A stretch of DNA of 64,000 bases from positions 1-64,000 of the forward strand of contig DATKEN010000038.1 in the NCBI GenBank assembly GCA_035512155.1, in the 5' to 3' direction. Position 1 is the first letter of the stretch. Every line of letters starts with the position of its first letter. Made by a program: the position numbers and the translations under genes. Below the pieces are notes generated by a model. That model saw nothing but the letters and a program-made list of their open reading frames with translations. It was not told the DNA's origin and searched no databases. This stretch comes from JABCYV01 sp035512155 (lineage in GTDB: Bacteria > Acidobacteriota > Terriglobia > Terriglobales > Acidobacteriaceae). This document shows, one piece after another, positions 24,078-33,958 of this stretch.

Positions 24078-24893
24078 TCACTCTCCCGAAGGGAGCGCTT
24101 TGCCACCGATTGCCGCCGATAAACTGCAACTCGCCACTTGCAGAGCCGCTCTCACCTCGCGCGGACCGGTGCGATCCCCAACCCGCGCCAGGAAGGGAAC
24201 TGCGATCGCAGCGATCGCTTCTCCATGCTGATTTAGAACCGGGAAGCTGATATTGACGACTCCACTGACCTGGTAACTCGATAGCTCTTCGTAACCGCGC
24301 CGCCGAATCTGCTCCAAATGATGTTCGAGATCGCGAGGTACTTTCTTGTTGGAGCGATGTTGCCACGCTGTCACATGCCGAGTGCGAGTTTCGCTTTCCT
24401 GAAACCCGAGGATTACATGTCCGGACGCGGTATTGAGAAGATCGATTCTTGCTCCCAGCCGGACCGAGAAACCCATGTTACCCGGCGCGTCCACCTGCGC
24501 AACCACAACCACCTCGCCGTTGCTGAGCATGGCAAGATGGCACGACTGGCCGGTTCTGTGAGCTACCTGCCGCATAAGAGGACGCGCGTCGGAAAGTAGA
24601 CGAAGCAGGGGGTGGTAGCGGTGTGCGACTTCGAACAGCTTGAGGGTGAGGAAATAGCGCTCATCCGGGGGAACCTGGCAAATGTATCCGCGTTGCTCCA
24701 GGCAAACCAGCATGCGAAAAATCTCGCCCACGGTACGTCCCAGGCGGCGGGCAATTTCGCTGGCAATGAGCCCGTCGGATTCCGAGGCAAAAAGCTCGAG
24801 GATGTCCAGGCCTTTGTCGAGCGCAGGTGCTGCATAGCGGACGGCCAGCCTGGTGCGCAAGCGGGGTGCCTTGGTCTGCAAATTATGGATCAC
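24078..24893 (-). CDS. IclR-family transcriptional regulator (first)
   Basis: A 271-residue regulator: winged HTH in residues about 25-85 (KGLDILELFASESDGLIASE, RRLGRTVGEIFRMLVCLEQR) and the effector domain at 100-260 with RTGQSCHLAMLSNGEVVVVA, LLNTASGHVILGF and RRGYEELSSYQVSGVVNISF. IclR proteins respond to small carboxylates or sugar acids. It heads the operon iclR-maoC-SBP-maoC and faces away from the CoA-transferase gene across a 97-base gap, so it probably controls both units. Confidence 0.88.
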   Translation of the reverse strand: MIHNLQTKAPRLRTRLAVRYAAPALDKGLDILELFASESDGLIASEIARRLGRTVGEIFRMLVCLEQRGYICQVPPDERYFLTLKLFEVAHRYHPLLRLLSDARPLMRQVAHRTGQSCHLAMLSNGEVVVVAQVDAPGNMGFSVRLGARIDLLNTASGHVILGFQESETRTRHVTAWQHRSNKKVPRDLEHHLEQIRRRGYEELSSYQVSGVVNISFPVLNQHGEAIAAIAVPFLARVGDRTGPREVRAALQVASCSLSAAIGGKALPSGE

Positions 24894-24990
24894 AGGAAAA
24901 TAGCTTACTATAAGCAGTTCTCTAATGAAAATATCTTTTTATTTGTGCAATACTAGATTCCCAGTACAAGGTCAAAAATAGGGGCTGCAC
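24894..24990. promoter_or_regulatory. divergent promoter region, iclR / CoA-transferase
   Basis: An AT-rich stretch between divergent starts, in contrast to its GC-rich surroundings. It contains AATATCTTTTTATTTGTGCAATACTAGAT, in which TTGTGC (24941-24946 region) and AATACT could be a -35/-10 pair for the rightward gene. An operator for the adjacent IclR protein is expected here but was not identified with certainty. Confidence 0.45.
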
Positions 24991-26136
24991 ATGACAAAGC
25001 CGCTGCAAAACCTTTTGGTGATCGACTTCAGCCAGTTTCTTTCGGGTTCCCTGGCTACTCTTCGCCTGGCCGATATGGGCGCTCGCGTCATCAAGGTCGA
25101 GCGGCCCGGAGCGGGTGACCTTGGCCGGTCACTTTATCTCAGTGATATCGACATTCACGGAGAAAATACGCTTTTTCACGCCATCAACCGCGACAAAGAG
25201 AGTTATGCAGCCGATCTAAAAAATCCGCGAGACTTGGACAGGCTGCGGAAGCTGCTCGGGCACGCCGACGTGATGGTACAGAACTTTCGCCCCGGCGTGA
25301 TGGAACGTCTCCAGCTCGACTACCAGCACGCGATCGAGATCAATGCTCGGCTGGTTTACGCCGTAGTTACGGGATACGGGAGCGCGGAAATCTGGCGCGA
25401 CCGTCCGGGACAAGACCTGCTGGCTCAGGCTCGCTCAGGCATTATGTGGCTCAGCGGAAACGAAGGCGATCCGCCGACTCCCATGGCGCTCGCCATCGCC
25501 GACATGCTCGCGGGGCATAATTTGTGCGAAGGCATTCTCGCCTGTCTGGTACGCCGAGCCGTGACAGGCCGCGGAGGCCTGGTGGAGACCAGCCTGCTGG
25601 AATCCTTGCTCGACTTCCAGTTCGAAGTTCTGACCACGCATCTCAATGATGGCCACCGGCAACCGCGGCGCAGTGCCTTCCGCAATGCGCATGCCTATTT
25701 GGCGGCGCCGTATGGCGTCTACGATACCGCGAACGGCCACCTCGCGCTGGCGATGACTCATCTGCCAACGCTAGGTTCGCTGCTCGGTATAGAGGAACTC
25801 AAGGACGTCACGGATAGCGCCGAAGGTTTTCGCCGGCGCGACGAGATCAAACGGCTCATTGCCGCTCGTTTGCGCGAACATACCACTGAACATTGGCTGG
25901 AAATCTTGAACGCAGCAGATATCTGGTGTGCTGAAGTCTTGGATTGGCCCAAACTGCTGGCCAGCGAAGCGATCCGTCAGCTCCAGATGATCCAAACGCT
26001 CTCCCGGGGGAATGGTATGGAAGTTCTGACTACGCGTTGCCCTGTGCGCATGGATGGCGGTCTACTAAGCGGCAGCCGGCTTGCTCCAAAGGTGGGAGAA
26101 CATACCGCCGCGATTCAGCAGGAGTTTAGACTGTAA
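24991..26136 (+). CDS. family III CoA-transferase (CaiB/BaiF)
   Basis: A 381-residue CoA-transferase of the formyl-CoA:oxalate type. Marks: LVIDFSQFLSGSLATLRLAD, ARVIKVERPGAGDLGR, NRDKESYAADLKNP, VMVQNFRPGVMERLQLDY. The catalytic segment reads VETSLLESLLDFQFEVL, with Glu where the canonical enzymes have the nucleophilic Asp; several uncharacterised relatives share this. With MaoC hydratases alongside, it would activate a dicarboxylate or hydroxyacid to its CoA ester. Start ATG 24991. It converges on the lactonase gene. Confidence 0.86.
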   Translation: MTKPLQNLLVIDFSQFLSGSLATLRLADMGARVIKVERPGAGDLGRSLYLSDIDIHGENTLFHAINRDKESYAADLKNPRDLDRLRKLLGHADVMVQNFRPGVMERLQLDYQHAIEINARLVYAVVTGYGSAEIWRDRPGQDLLAQARSGIMWLSGNEGDPPTPMALAIADMLAGHNLCEGILACLVRRAVTGRGGLVETSLLESLLDFQFEVLTTHLNDGHRQPRRSAFRNAHAYLAAPYGVYDTANGHLALAMTHLPTLGSLLGIEELKDVTDSAEGFRRRDEIKRLIAARLREHTTEHWLEILNAADIWCAEVLDWPKLLASEAIRQLQMIQTLSRGNGMEVLTTRCPVRMDGGLLSGSRLAPKVGEHTAAIQQEFRL

Positions 26137-26158
26137 GGTCACGCGTTTCCTCGGATCA

Positions 26159-27001
<843 letters not shown>

Positions 27002-27052
27002 AGGGTTGTCTTGCCTAGCGACAAATACCTCGCGAACCGCGGCGAAAGCCCA

Positions 27053-27376
27053 CTAGTCGAGATGAAAGACCTCTTCCATATTGGCCCACCACTCGCCCTC
27101 GGCACGGGTTTCAAGCGGCTTCTGCATTGGCATCATGATCGCCCACCATTCTTGCGTTTTGGGATCAGCCGCCATCCTCGCCATATCTGCTGCATAGTTG
27201 GTTCCGTGGTATTCGTAATAGGCAAAAAGCAGATTATCTTTGAGAAAGATCGAATAATTTCGAATATTGCAGCGCCGTATCATATCGAGGATGTCGGGCC
27301 ACACGGCAGCATGGTACTTCTTGTACGCAGTCAGGGATTCCGTTCTGACTCCGATTACAGAACCGTAGCGTTTCAT
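27053..27376 (-). CDS. L-rhamnose/L-fucose mutarotase (RhaM family)
   Basis: A 107-residue protein of the dimeric alpha/beta barrel RhaM/DUF718 family, which interconverts the anomers of L-rhamnose, or in fucose clusters probably L-fucose. Motifs: YKKYHAAVWPDILDMIRRCN with the catalytic His, NYSIFLKDNLLFAYYEYHG and the Trp pair in QEWWAIMMPMQKPLE. AAAGGA precedes the ATG at 27376. It is the first gene of a two-gene operon with the lactonase, divergent from the dehydratase. Confidence 0.88.
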   Translation of the reverse strand: MKRYGSVIGVRTESLTAYKKYHAAVWPDILDMIRRCNIRNYSIFLKDNLLFAYYEYHGTNYAADMARMAADPKTQEWWAIMMPMQKPLETRAEGEWWANMEEVFHLD

Positions 27377-27537
27377 GGGTAAGAGTCCTTTACTTTACGT
27401 TTCCTTCGGCTCGATCTCGTCTTTTTCACCAAGACCATGGCATTGCGAGGCGAACCGACGAGTGTTGCACGATTAAAGCGGACTTACTATAGTCGAACTC
27501 CGCGTGCGTTCGCCACAACCCGCCAGTCTGGAGCCTG

Positions 27538-28809
27538 ATGAAAGAAACTCGCATTATCGCGCTCGAAACACGAGATCTGCATTTTCCTCTCAGCCAGGGC
27601 GCAGGCAGTGACGCCGTGCATTCCGGAGCGGAATATTCATTTGCTACGACTCTGCTCTCCACTGACAACAAGATTTACGGGACGGGAATTGTATTGACTC
27701 TCGGCCAGGGCAACGAGCTGGTCTGTGGGGCGACTGAACTCCTCGGCAAAACGCTCGTGGGGCGAGAGCTCGAAGAGTTAATGGCAGATTTCGGCACGAC
27801 GTCACGCTCACTGGCGGAGCATCCGCAACTGCGCTGGCTGGGTCCGCACAAAGGTGTAATACATCTCGCGCTGGCTTCGCTGACCAACGCTTGTTTCGAC
27901 TTGTGGGCCAAGTCACGTGGGGTTCCGTTGTGGCGCTTGCTCCTCGATCTGGATCCGCGGCTGCTTGTGAATTTGTTGGACTTGAGTTATCTCGAAGATG
28001 TTCTGACGCGAGAAGCGGCGGAGACTATTCTGCGCGATCACCTGTCTTCTCGCCGACAACGAGAAGAGATTCTCGGTCGCGGCTATCCGGGATACGACAC
28101 GTCGGTGGGTTGGTTTCAGTATGACGACAGCCGCGTGAAAGAATTGGCGCAGCAAGCGATGGATCGGGGCTTTCGTGCATTCAAGCTCAAGGTGGGATCA
28201 CAGGACGCTCAGAGGGATCTGCGGCGCGCTTTCATGCTCCGCGAACTAGCTGGACCCGAAGGCCTGGTCATGCTCGATGCCAACCAGCAGTGGAATCTTC
28301 CGGTAGCGATCGAGATGTGCCGCCAGCTTCGCACTATGTCCCCGTATTTCATTGAGGAGCCAACTCACCCGGATGATATCCATGCCCATCGCACGCTGGC
28401 GCAAGCGGTTGCACCAATTCCGATCGCTCTGGGAGAGCACGTTCCCAACCGCGTCATGTTTAAGAATTTCATGCAGGCGGGCGCCGTCCAGGTCGTTCAA
28501 GTGGATTGCACCCGGGTGGCCGGAATCTCCGAATTTCTTACCGTCAGTCTCTTGGCACGCAAGTTTGGATTGCGCGTTGTGCCCCACGTCGGCGATATGG
28601 GACAGATTCATCCGCACCTCGTACTCTTCAATCACATTGCGATGGGACACGAGGCTTTGTTTCTGGAATGCATCCCCCATATGCAGGAGCACTTCGTTCA
28701 TCCGGCCCGAATTGTGGATGGCGTTTATGTCACTCCACAAGTCCCTGGTTCATCTTCGGATTTCAAAGGCGTCGCACCCGCAGCCCTCGTCAGGGCAGTG
28801 AGGTCATAG
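27538..28809 (+). CDS. fucD: L-fuconate dehydratase (enolase superfamily)
   Basis: A 423-residue member of the mandelate racemase subgroup that matches L-fuconate dehydratase in length and motifs. The barrel shows FKLKVGS with Lys216/Lys218, metal ligands in VMLDANQQW, YFIEEPTHPDD and IALGEHVPNR, and the acid/base His in VVPHVGDMGQ. The capping-domain strings DLSYLEDVLTREAAETILR and GYPGYDTSVGW are typical of this enzyme. It converts L-fuconate to 2-keto-3-deoxy-L-fuconate. Divergent from the mutarotase and lactonase genes. Confidence 0.92.
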   Translation: MKETRIIALETRDLHFPLSQGAGSDAVHSGAEYSFATTLLSTDNKIYGTGIVLTLGQGNELVCGATELLGKTLVGRELEELMADFGTTSRSLAEHPQLRWLGPHKGVIHLALASLTNACFDLWAKSRGVPLWRLLLDLDPRLLVNLLDLSYLEDVLTREAAETILRDHLSSRRQREEILGRGYPGYDTSVGWFQYDDSRVKELAQQAMDRGFRAFKLKVGSQDAQRDLRRAFMLRELAGPEGLVMLDANQQWNLPVAIEMCRQLRTMSPYFIEEPTHPDDIHAHRTLAQAVAPIPIALGEHVPNRVMFKNFMQAGAVQVVQVDCTRVAGISEFLTVSLLARKFGLRVVPHVGDMGQIHPHLVLFNHIAMGHEALFLECIPHMQEHFVHPARIVDGVYVTPQVPGSSSDFKGVAPAALVRAVRS

Positions 28810-28816
28810 AAAAAAC

Positions 28817-29923
28817 CTAAACAACAATTTCTTGCGGACGTACTGCTCGCTTCTCTTCCATCGAACGGTATTCGGCGAAAACAATCTGAAGCGTACGCAG
28901 ATTGTCGCGCCCATTTGTTTCCGGCGCAGAGTTATCTTCAATCGCACACATGAGCGACGCCATCGGACCTACAAAGGCATCCGGAATCCACATGCTATCG
29001 AGGCGGGCGGAGAACCAGTAACCCGGGTTGCGTTTGGACATGAATTCCAGAGTATCCGGACGCCCTTTGGGATAGTTGTACATCAATCCGATTGTGCCTT
29101 TGATCACGCCCTCGGTTCCTTCGAGCCGGAAGATCGCGTAGGGATCATCTTGCCAGGTGGAATGGCAGGCATCGATCAATACCTGGAGACCGGAGTTATA
29201 TTCCCAAACGCTGAGGGTTTTGGTTTCGGCTTTGGTGGTTTCGCTGGGCCCGCGGCTGCCGCTGGTGAAAACGTACTCCGGCTCTCCTAGTAGATAACGC
29301 AGCGAGTCAATGTAGTGAATACTGTGAAACATGATTTCCAGATGCTTGCCTTGATAAATCCAGGGCCACAGACTCCAGTCAGTTTTGCAGTGGACCTGGA
29401 TGGTGGCATAAGTCGGCGTTCCCAGCCAGCCATCGTCAATCAGCAAGCGCGCACAGCGGATCCCGGCGTCCCAGCGCATTTGCTGATTCACCGCCAGACT
29501 GACGCCGGCTTTCTCAGCCAGTTCCACGCTTCGCACGGCTTTGGCATATTCGTCAGCAAGCGGCTTCTGGCAGAGTAGATGTTTCCCTGCAGCGGTAGCT
29601 TGCTCAATGATCTCAACTTGAACCGACGGATACACCGCGACGTCTGCAATTTCAACACTCTTGTCGCCGAGTAGCTCGTCGAGGCTGTTATAGACCTTTG
29701 GAATCCCATGCTCCCGGGCGGTCCGCCGCGCCTGGTCCAGGTTCTTGTCGGTGACGCCAACCACGTTGAAGCCAGCCTTTTTGTAGGCGGGCAAATGTGC
29801 GTAGTTCACGATTCCGCCGGCGCCGACGATGGCAATTCCATGATCCATGCGGAGAGGGAGTTTGGGCTTATAGTCGAGATGAGGAAAAATATCGGGCATC
29901 TTCAGAGTCTCTATCAAGCGCAT
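28817..29923 (-). CDS. Gfo/Idh/MocA-family oxidoreductase
   Basis: A 368-residue NAD(P)-dependent sugar oxidoreductase: Rossmann motif GIAIVGAGGIVNYAHLPAYK (about 30-49), nucleotide and catalytic loop LLCQKPLADEYAKAVRSVEL (Lys in QKPL), and C-terminal alpha/beta domain with MFHSIHYIDSLRYLLGEP. Family members oxidise sugar hydroxyls or act as isomer-forming enzymes; the substrate is unknown. The ATG at 29899 is an alternative start that removes eight residues. Convergent with the dehydratase (7-base gap) and divergent from the FAH gene. Confidence 0.83.
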   Translation of the reverse strand: MRLIETLKMPDIFPHLDYKPKLPLRMDHGIAIVGAGGIVNYAHLPAYKKAGFNVVGVTDKNLDQARRTAREHGIPKVYNSLDELLGDKSVEIADVAVYPSVQVEIIEQATAAGKHLLCQKPLADEYAKAVRSVELAEKAGVSLAVNQQMRWDAGIRCARLLIDDGWLGTPTYATIQVHCKTDWSLWPWIYQGKHLEIMFHSIHYIDSLRYLLGEPEYVFTSGSRGPSETTKAETKTLSVWEYNSGLQVLIDACHSTWQDDPYAIFRLEGTEGVIKGTIGLMYNYPKGRPDTLEFMSKRNPGYWFSARLDSMWIPDAFVGPMASLMCAIEDNSAPETNGRDNLRTLQIVFAEYRSMEEKRAVRPQEIVV

Positions 29924-30089
29924 CCTAATTGGGAGCTAAGTCGAAAAATCTGTTTACGCTTCTCGCCAATGCGATGTCTAGTGTTTTATGCGATTGGTGC
30001 GTTCGGTTTCACCCTTTAAAACTTAATTGCGTTGACTTTCGATCGCTCATCTTGACTCTAGCACGCGGCAGTGATTCTCTAGACAGCGC

Positions 30090-30947
30090 ATGAAACTGAT
30101 ACGGATTGGCCAACCAGGAGAAGAAAAACCGGGCGTTCTTCTCAAAGATGGGAGCCGGATAGACGTCTCCTCATTCGGATCGGATTACAACGAAGAGTTC
30201 TTTGAGAATGGCGGGTTGGCCGCGTTGGAGCATTGGCTGGCGCAGAATGGCTCCCCTGCGCCACGGAGGGATGCATCAGTGCGACTCGGTGCGCCGATCT
30301 GCCGCCCCAGCAAGATCGTTTGCATCGGACTCAATTTTCACGACCACGCGATCGAAAGTAAAATGGAAATCCCGCGCGAGCCGGTTATTTTCTGTAAGGC
30401 TACAAGCTCTTTGGTCGGTCCGGACGACGACCTCGTAATTCCGCGGAATGGGGAAAAGGTAGACTGGGAGGTGGAACTGGCGGTGATCATAGGAAAACGT
30501 GCCAAGTACGTTCCGGTGGAGCACGCTCTCGAGTACGTGGCCGGCTACTGCCTTCATAACGATTACTCGGAGCGCAGCTTTCAGTTGGAGCGCGGAGGTC
30601 AATGGGTAAAGGGCAAGAGCGCGGACACTTTTGCTCCCCTGGGACCGTTCCTTGCCACCCGCGAAGAAATCCCGGACCCGGGCCGGTTGGGGATGTGGTT
30701 GAAGGTGAATGGCGAATTTCGACAAAACAGCAGTACTGCGCAAATGATTTTCAGTGTGCCGGCGCTGGTGAGTTACGTCAGCGAATTTATGACCTTGCTT
30801 CCCGGAGATGTGATCAGCACGGGGACGCCGGCGGGAGTTGCCTTGGGAATGCGTCCGCCGCGCTACCTGAAACCTGGCGACTTCGTCCAACTTGGCATTG
30901 ATGGTTTGGGAGAATCTCGTCAAAAGATCACGGCCTGGGAGTCATAA
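30090..30947 (+). CDS. fumarylacetoacetate-hydrolase family; likely 2,4-diketo-3-deoxy-L-fuconate hydrolase
   Basis: A 285-residue FAH-family enzyme. The small N-terminal domain (1-65) is followed by the catalytic fold: PSKIVCIGLNFHDHAIESKM, VIFCKATSSLVGPDDDLVIP, metal ligands in KVDWEVELAVIIGKRAK, and GYCLHNDYSERSFQ, then DVISTGTPAGVALGM. In the non-phosphorylating L-fucose route this enzyme cleaves 2,4-diketo-3-deoxy-L-fuconate to pyruvate and L-lactate. Its neighbours supply the earlier steps. Its TAA touches the ATG of the CRTAC1 gene, giving tight coupling. Confidence 0.88.
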   Translation: MKLIRIGQPGEEKPGVLLKDGSRIDVSSFGSDYNEEFFENGGLAALEHWLAQNGSPAPRRDASVRLGAPICRPSKIVCIGLNFHDHAIESKMEIPREPVIFCKATSSLVGPDDDLVIPRNGEKVDWEVELAVIIGKRAKYVPVEHALEYVAGYCLHNDYSERSFQLERGGQWVKGKSADTFAPLGPFLATREEIPDPGRLGMWLKVNGEFRQNSSTAQMIFSVPALVSYVSEFMTLLPGDVISTGTPAGVALGMRPPRYLKPGDFVQLGIDGLGESRQKITAWES

Positions 30948-32756
30948 ATGCCGCGTGAGACTTCGCCTGCTGTGGCTCGAGTTCTCCCGGTTATTTTCGT
31001 TTTATTGGCAATCGCTGCTCTCGCGGTCCTTCTTGCGGCGCAGACGCCCAATTCCGCGAAGACTAGCAAAAACGCGGTCCAACCCGGCCCGGTACACTTT
31101 GAGGACATTGCCTCTCAAGTTGGACTGAGCGCGCTGAACGTTTATGGCGACGACAAACGCAAAGAGTTCATCATCGAGACAACGGGAAATGGCGCGATCA
31201 TTTTCGACTATGACAACGATGGCTGGCCCGATATCTTTCTTCCCAACGGCTCGACAGTAGGTGGCTTTCCCAAAGGCGAGGAACCTACTGGGCATCTCTA
31301 TCACAACAACCAGAACGGAACCTTCACGGACGTTACTGCGAGAGCCGGACTCGCGCGTCCGGGATGGGGACAGGGTGGATGCGTAGTCGACTACGATAAC
31401 GATGGCAACCTCGATCTACTGGTCACCTATTGGGGCCAGACCGTCCTTTATCACAACAACGGAAACGGAACTTTCACCGACGTCACCGAAAAAGCCGGCC
31501 TGAAAACTGCGCGAGCCGAGTGGAACACGGGCTGCAGCTTTGTCGATTACGACCACGACGGCAGAGTAGATCTCTTCATCGTGCGCTATGTAGATTTCAG
31601 CTACGACTCGGTGCCGCGGCCGGGGCAAGGAGAGTGGTGTCAGTGGAAAGGATTGAACGTGATGTGCGGGCCCCGCGGCTTGAAGACGAGTGTCAATGCG
31701 CTTTATCACAACAACGGAGACGGGACCTTCAGCGATGTCTCGGAAAAATCCGGCATCACCAAAGCGACTGGCTGCTATGGTTTCACTTCATTGACGGCTG
31801 ATTTTGACCATGATGGCTGGCCCGATATCTATGTGGCTTGTGATTCCACGGCCAGCCTGCTCTATCACAACAACCGCGATGGAACATTTACCGACATTGG
31901 CAAGAAGACGGGCGTGGCATACAACGAAGATGGCGCCATGCAGGCAGGCATGGGCTTGTCGGCCGACGACTACGCGCACAATGGCTTTCAGAGCATCGTC
32001 AAGACCAACTTCAGCGACGACACGCCGACGCTTTATCTCAACCGCGGCGATAACGGCTTCGACGACGTCACTTACAGCGCCGGGCTGGGAATGATCAAGA
32101 AGTGGTTGGGATGGGGAGTGCAGTTCTACGATTTCGACAACAGCGGCTGGCCGGGAATCCTGATTGGTAACGGGCACGTGTATCCAGAGGTGGATGGCAA
32201 GGGACTGGGCACAAGTTATCGTGAGCCCAAAGTGGCTTACTACAACTTGCACAACGGAACCTTCGCTAACATCACTGCGGATGCCGGACCGGTTCTGAGC
32301 CAGATGCACGCTGCTCGCGGAATGGCGCTGGGTGATCTGTTCAACGATGGAAGGGAAGAGGCGCTGGTGAACAACATGAATGAGCCGCCGTCGCTCTATT
32401 ACAACATTGGGCCGGTGGGAAACTTCATCAACCTGCAACTAATCGGGGGCAAATCCAATCGCGCCGCTCTGGGTACAGCGGTCACGCTGGTTCAGGGCGC
32501 GGACCAGCGCGAAAGGGAAGTGCGGAGCGGAGACGGGTACATCTCGCAAAGCGACTTGCGACTCCACTTCGGATTAGGCAAGGCGCTCAAGGCAGAGAAA
32601 ATTGTGATCCGCTGGCCCAGCGGGCTGGTCGAAACTCTGCGTGATCTGCCGGCAAATCAATACTACGTGGTGCGTGAAGGTGAGGGCATCGATTCGAAAC
32701 GGACCCACGGGGTTAGCAAAGTACAAATCGGAGTTTCTCGTTCTGATGCCAAGTAA
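30948..32756 (+). CDS. CRTAC1-type protein: FG-GAP propeller plus ASPIC/UnbV domain
   Basis: A 602-residue envelope or secreted protein. An N-terminal signal/anchor helix (LPVIFVLLAIAALAVLLAA) is followed by an FG-GAP/VCBS beta-propeller with repeated calcium loops (DYDNDGWPDIFLPNG, DYDNDGNLDLLVTYWG, DYDHDGRVDLFIVRY, DFDHDGWPDIYVACD) and repeated LYHNNxxGTFTDVTxxAG units. The C-terminus is an ASPIC/UnbV domain (SNRAALGTAVTLVQGA, GDGYISQSDLRLHFGLG). The family is abundant in Acidobacteriota and Planctomycetota, with unknown role, possibly polysaccharide or protein binding. Its start codon directly follows the FAH gene stop. Confidence 0.9.
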   Translation: MPRETSPAVARVLPVIFVLLAIAALAVLLAAQTPNSAKTSKNAVQPGPVHFEDIASQVGLSALNVYGDDKRKEFIIETTGNGAIIFDYDNDGWPDIFLPNGSTVGGFPKGEEPTGHLYHNNQNGTFTDVTARAGLARPGWGQGGCVVDYDNDGNLDLLVTYWGQTVLYHNNGNGTFTDVTEKAGLKTARAEWNTGCSFVDYDHDGRVDLFIVRYVDFSYDSVPRPGQGEWCQWKGLNVMCGPRGLKTSVNALYHNNGDGTFSDVSEKSGITKATGCYGFTSLTADFDHDGWPDIYVACDSTASLLYHNNRDGTFTDIGKKTGVAYNEDGAMQAGMGLSADDYAHNGFQSIVKTNFSDDTPTLYLNRGDNGFDDVTYSAGLGMIKKWLGWGVQFYDFDNSGWPGILIGNGHVYPEVDGKGLGTSYREPKVAYYNLHNGTFANITADAGPVLSQMHAARGMALGDLFNDGREEALVNNMNEPPSLYYNIGPVGNFINLQLIGGKSNRAALGTAVTLVQGADQREREVRSGDGYISQSDLRLHFGLGKALKAEKIVIRWPSGLVETLRDLPANQYYVVREGEGIDSKRTHGVSKVQIGVSRSDAK

Positions 32757-32777
32757 TTCGCCCCGGAGGCTCAGGCT

Positions 32778-33791
32778 TCACACGGCATTGCCGATCGAGA
32801 TTACTACGATCGCGAGAAAAAGGATCCCGACGCCGGTCCAGCAGTATGCCAATGTGCGACGGCTGGAGCCTTTCCACTCTCCGGTCATCGCTCCCCAGAA
32901 AAGGCCCGCAATAATATCCACGATCATGAACATGGGCCAGCCGAGAATGCCGCCGAGAGACCCGAGTGAAGCCGCACCCATTCCGTAGAGAACTATGCCG
33001 CCAAACCAAAGCAGGCCAGTGGAGAAACCCAGTAGCCAGTTCTGCGGCGAACCTGCTTTCCCGTAGGCAGCCCAGGTTCGGTTCTTCTGCAGCAGGTAAA
33101 TGCAATAGAGCAGATTTGTGACAAAACCCGCACTAACAGCCAGCGCCCAAATAGGATTCGCAGCCATACTCACGCTTGCGCCGGCGTCCAGAGCGCGCAT
33201 TCGAAGCTCATCTCCGAATAGGAAACTGAAGTTGAGCATCGACGAGAAAACTCCGGAGAAAATACAGATGATCAGGCCCAGCGTGAACCCGGAACCTGCC
33301 GACTGCCCCGTTCCCAGGTCCCGTTCCCTCTGCTTTCCGGCGAGGGCAAGAAAAACCAGACCGACAGCCATAACTACTGTTCCAGCGATCAATGCCAGCC
33401 CGCGTTTAGCGAAGAGCTCTTCGGGATGCAGAACCGCAAGCGGCAGCAGCGAGCCGAAGGAGGCTGTGATGCCAAGGATCAGAGCGAACCCCAGCGCCAG
33501 TCCAACACGACTGATCCCCTGTCCGAACAAAGTAGCTCCGAATCCCCATGCGAATCCGAATATGGCGACCTTGAGCAGGGTGGATTCTGACACTCCTTGA
33601 AGCACGCTGGATAAGTGCGGCACTGTGCTCAGAGCGATGATCCACGGAAAAATCACTAGGCCAGAGAGCGCGAAGATCAGCCAACTATTCTCCCAATGCC
33701 ACTCCGGCATCCGTTTCATGGGCGCGGCGAAACTGCCCTGCAGAATGCCTGCGAGAGTAACAATGGCGATTCCCCACACAACTTGGTGCAC
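32778..33791 (-). CDS. RhaT-type L-rhamnose/L-fucose proton symporter
   Basis: A 337-residue inner-membrane protein with about ten helices, similar to RhaT in the drug/metabolite transporter superfamily: GILQGSFAAPMKRMPEWHWE at the N-terminus, FGFAWGFGATLFGQGISRVG and GWPMFMIVDIIAGLFWGAMT. The GTG at 33791 is chosen as start because GGAGGG lies four bases upstream. RhaT carries L-rhamnose, L-lyxose or L-mannose; in this locus L-fucose is possible. Divergent from the cytochrome operon. Confidence 0.85.
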   Translation of the reverse strand: MHQVVWGIAIVTLAGILQGSFAAPMKRMPEWHWENSWLIFALSGLVIFPWIIALSTVPHLSSVLQGVSESTLLKVAIFGFAWGFGATLFGQGISRVGLALGFALILGITASFGSLLPLAVLHPEELFAKRGLALIAGTVVMAVGLVFLALAGKQRERDLGTGQSAGSGFTLGLIICIFSGVFSSMLNFSFLFGDELRMRALDAGASVSMAANPIWALAVSAGFVTNLLYCIYLLQKNRTWAAYGKAGSPQNWLLGFSTGLLWFGGIVLYGMGAASLGSLGGILGWPMFMIVDIIAGLFWGAMTGEWKGSSRRTLAYCWTGVGILFLAIVVISIGNAV

Positions 33792-33958
33792 TAAACCCTC
33801 CAAAGACTCAGGTCTCGCCCGCGCTGGCGGACGGTACGCAACGGCCAAGCAAGAGTTGGCAGAGATGCACTATTCTCGTACGTTACGTCAAGTGAAAAAT
33901 CACAGCGCGACGATATGCCATTGCTGATGAGGACCGTTTTGAGCTAGAGTTCGCCGTG

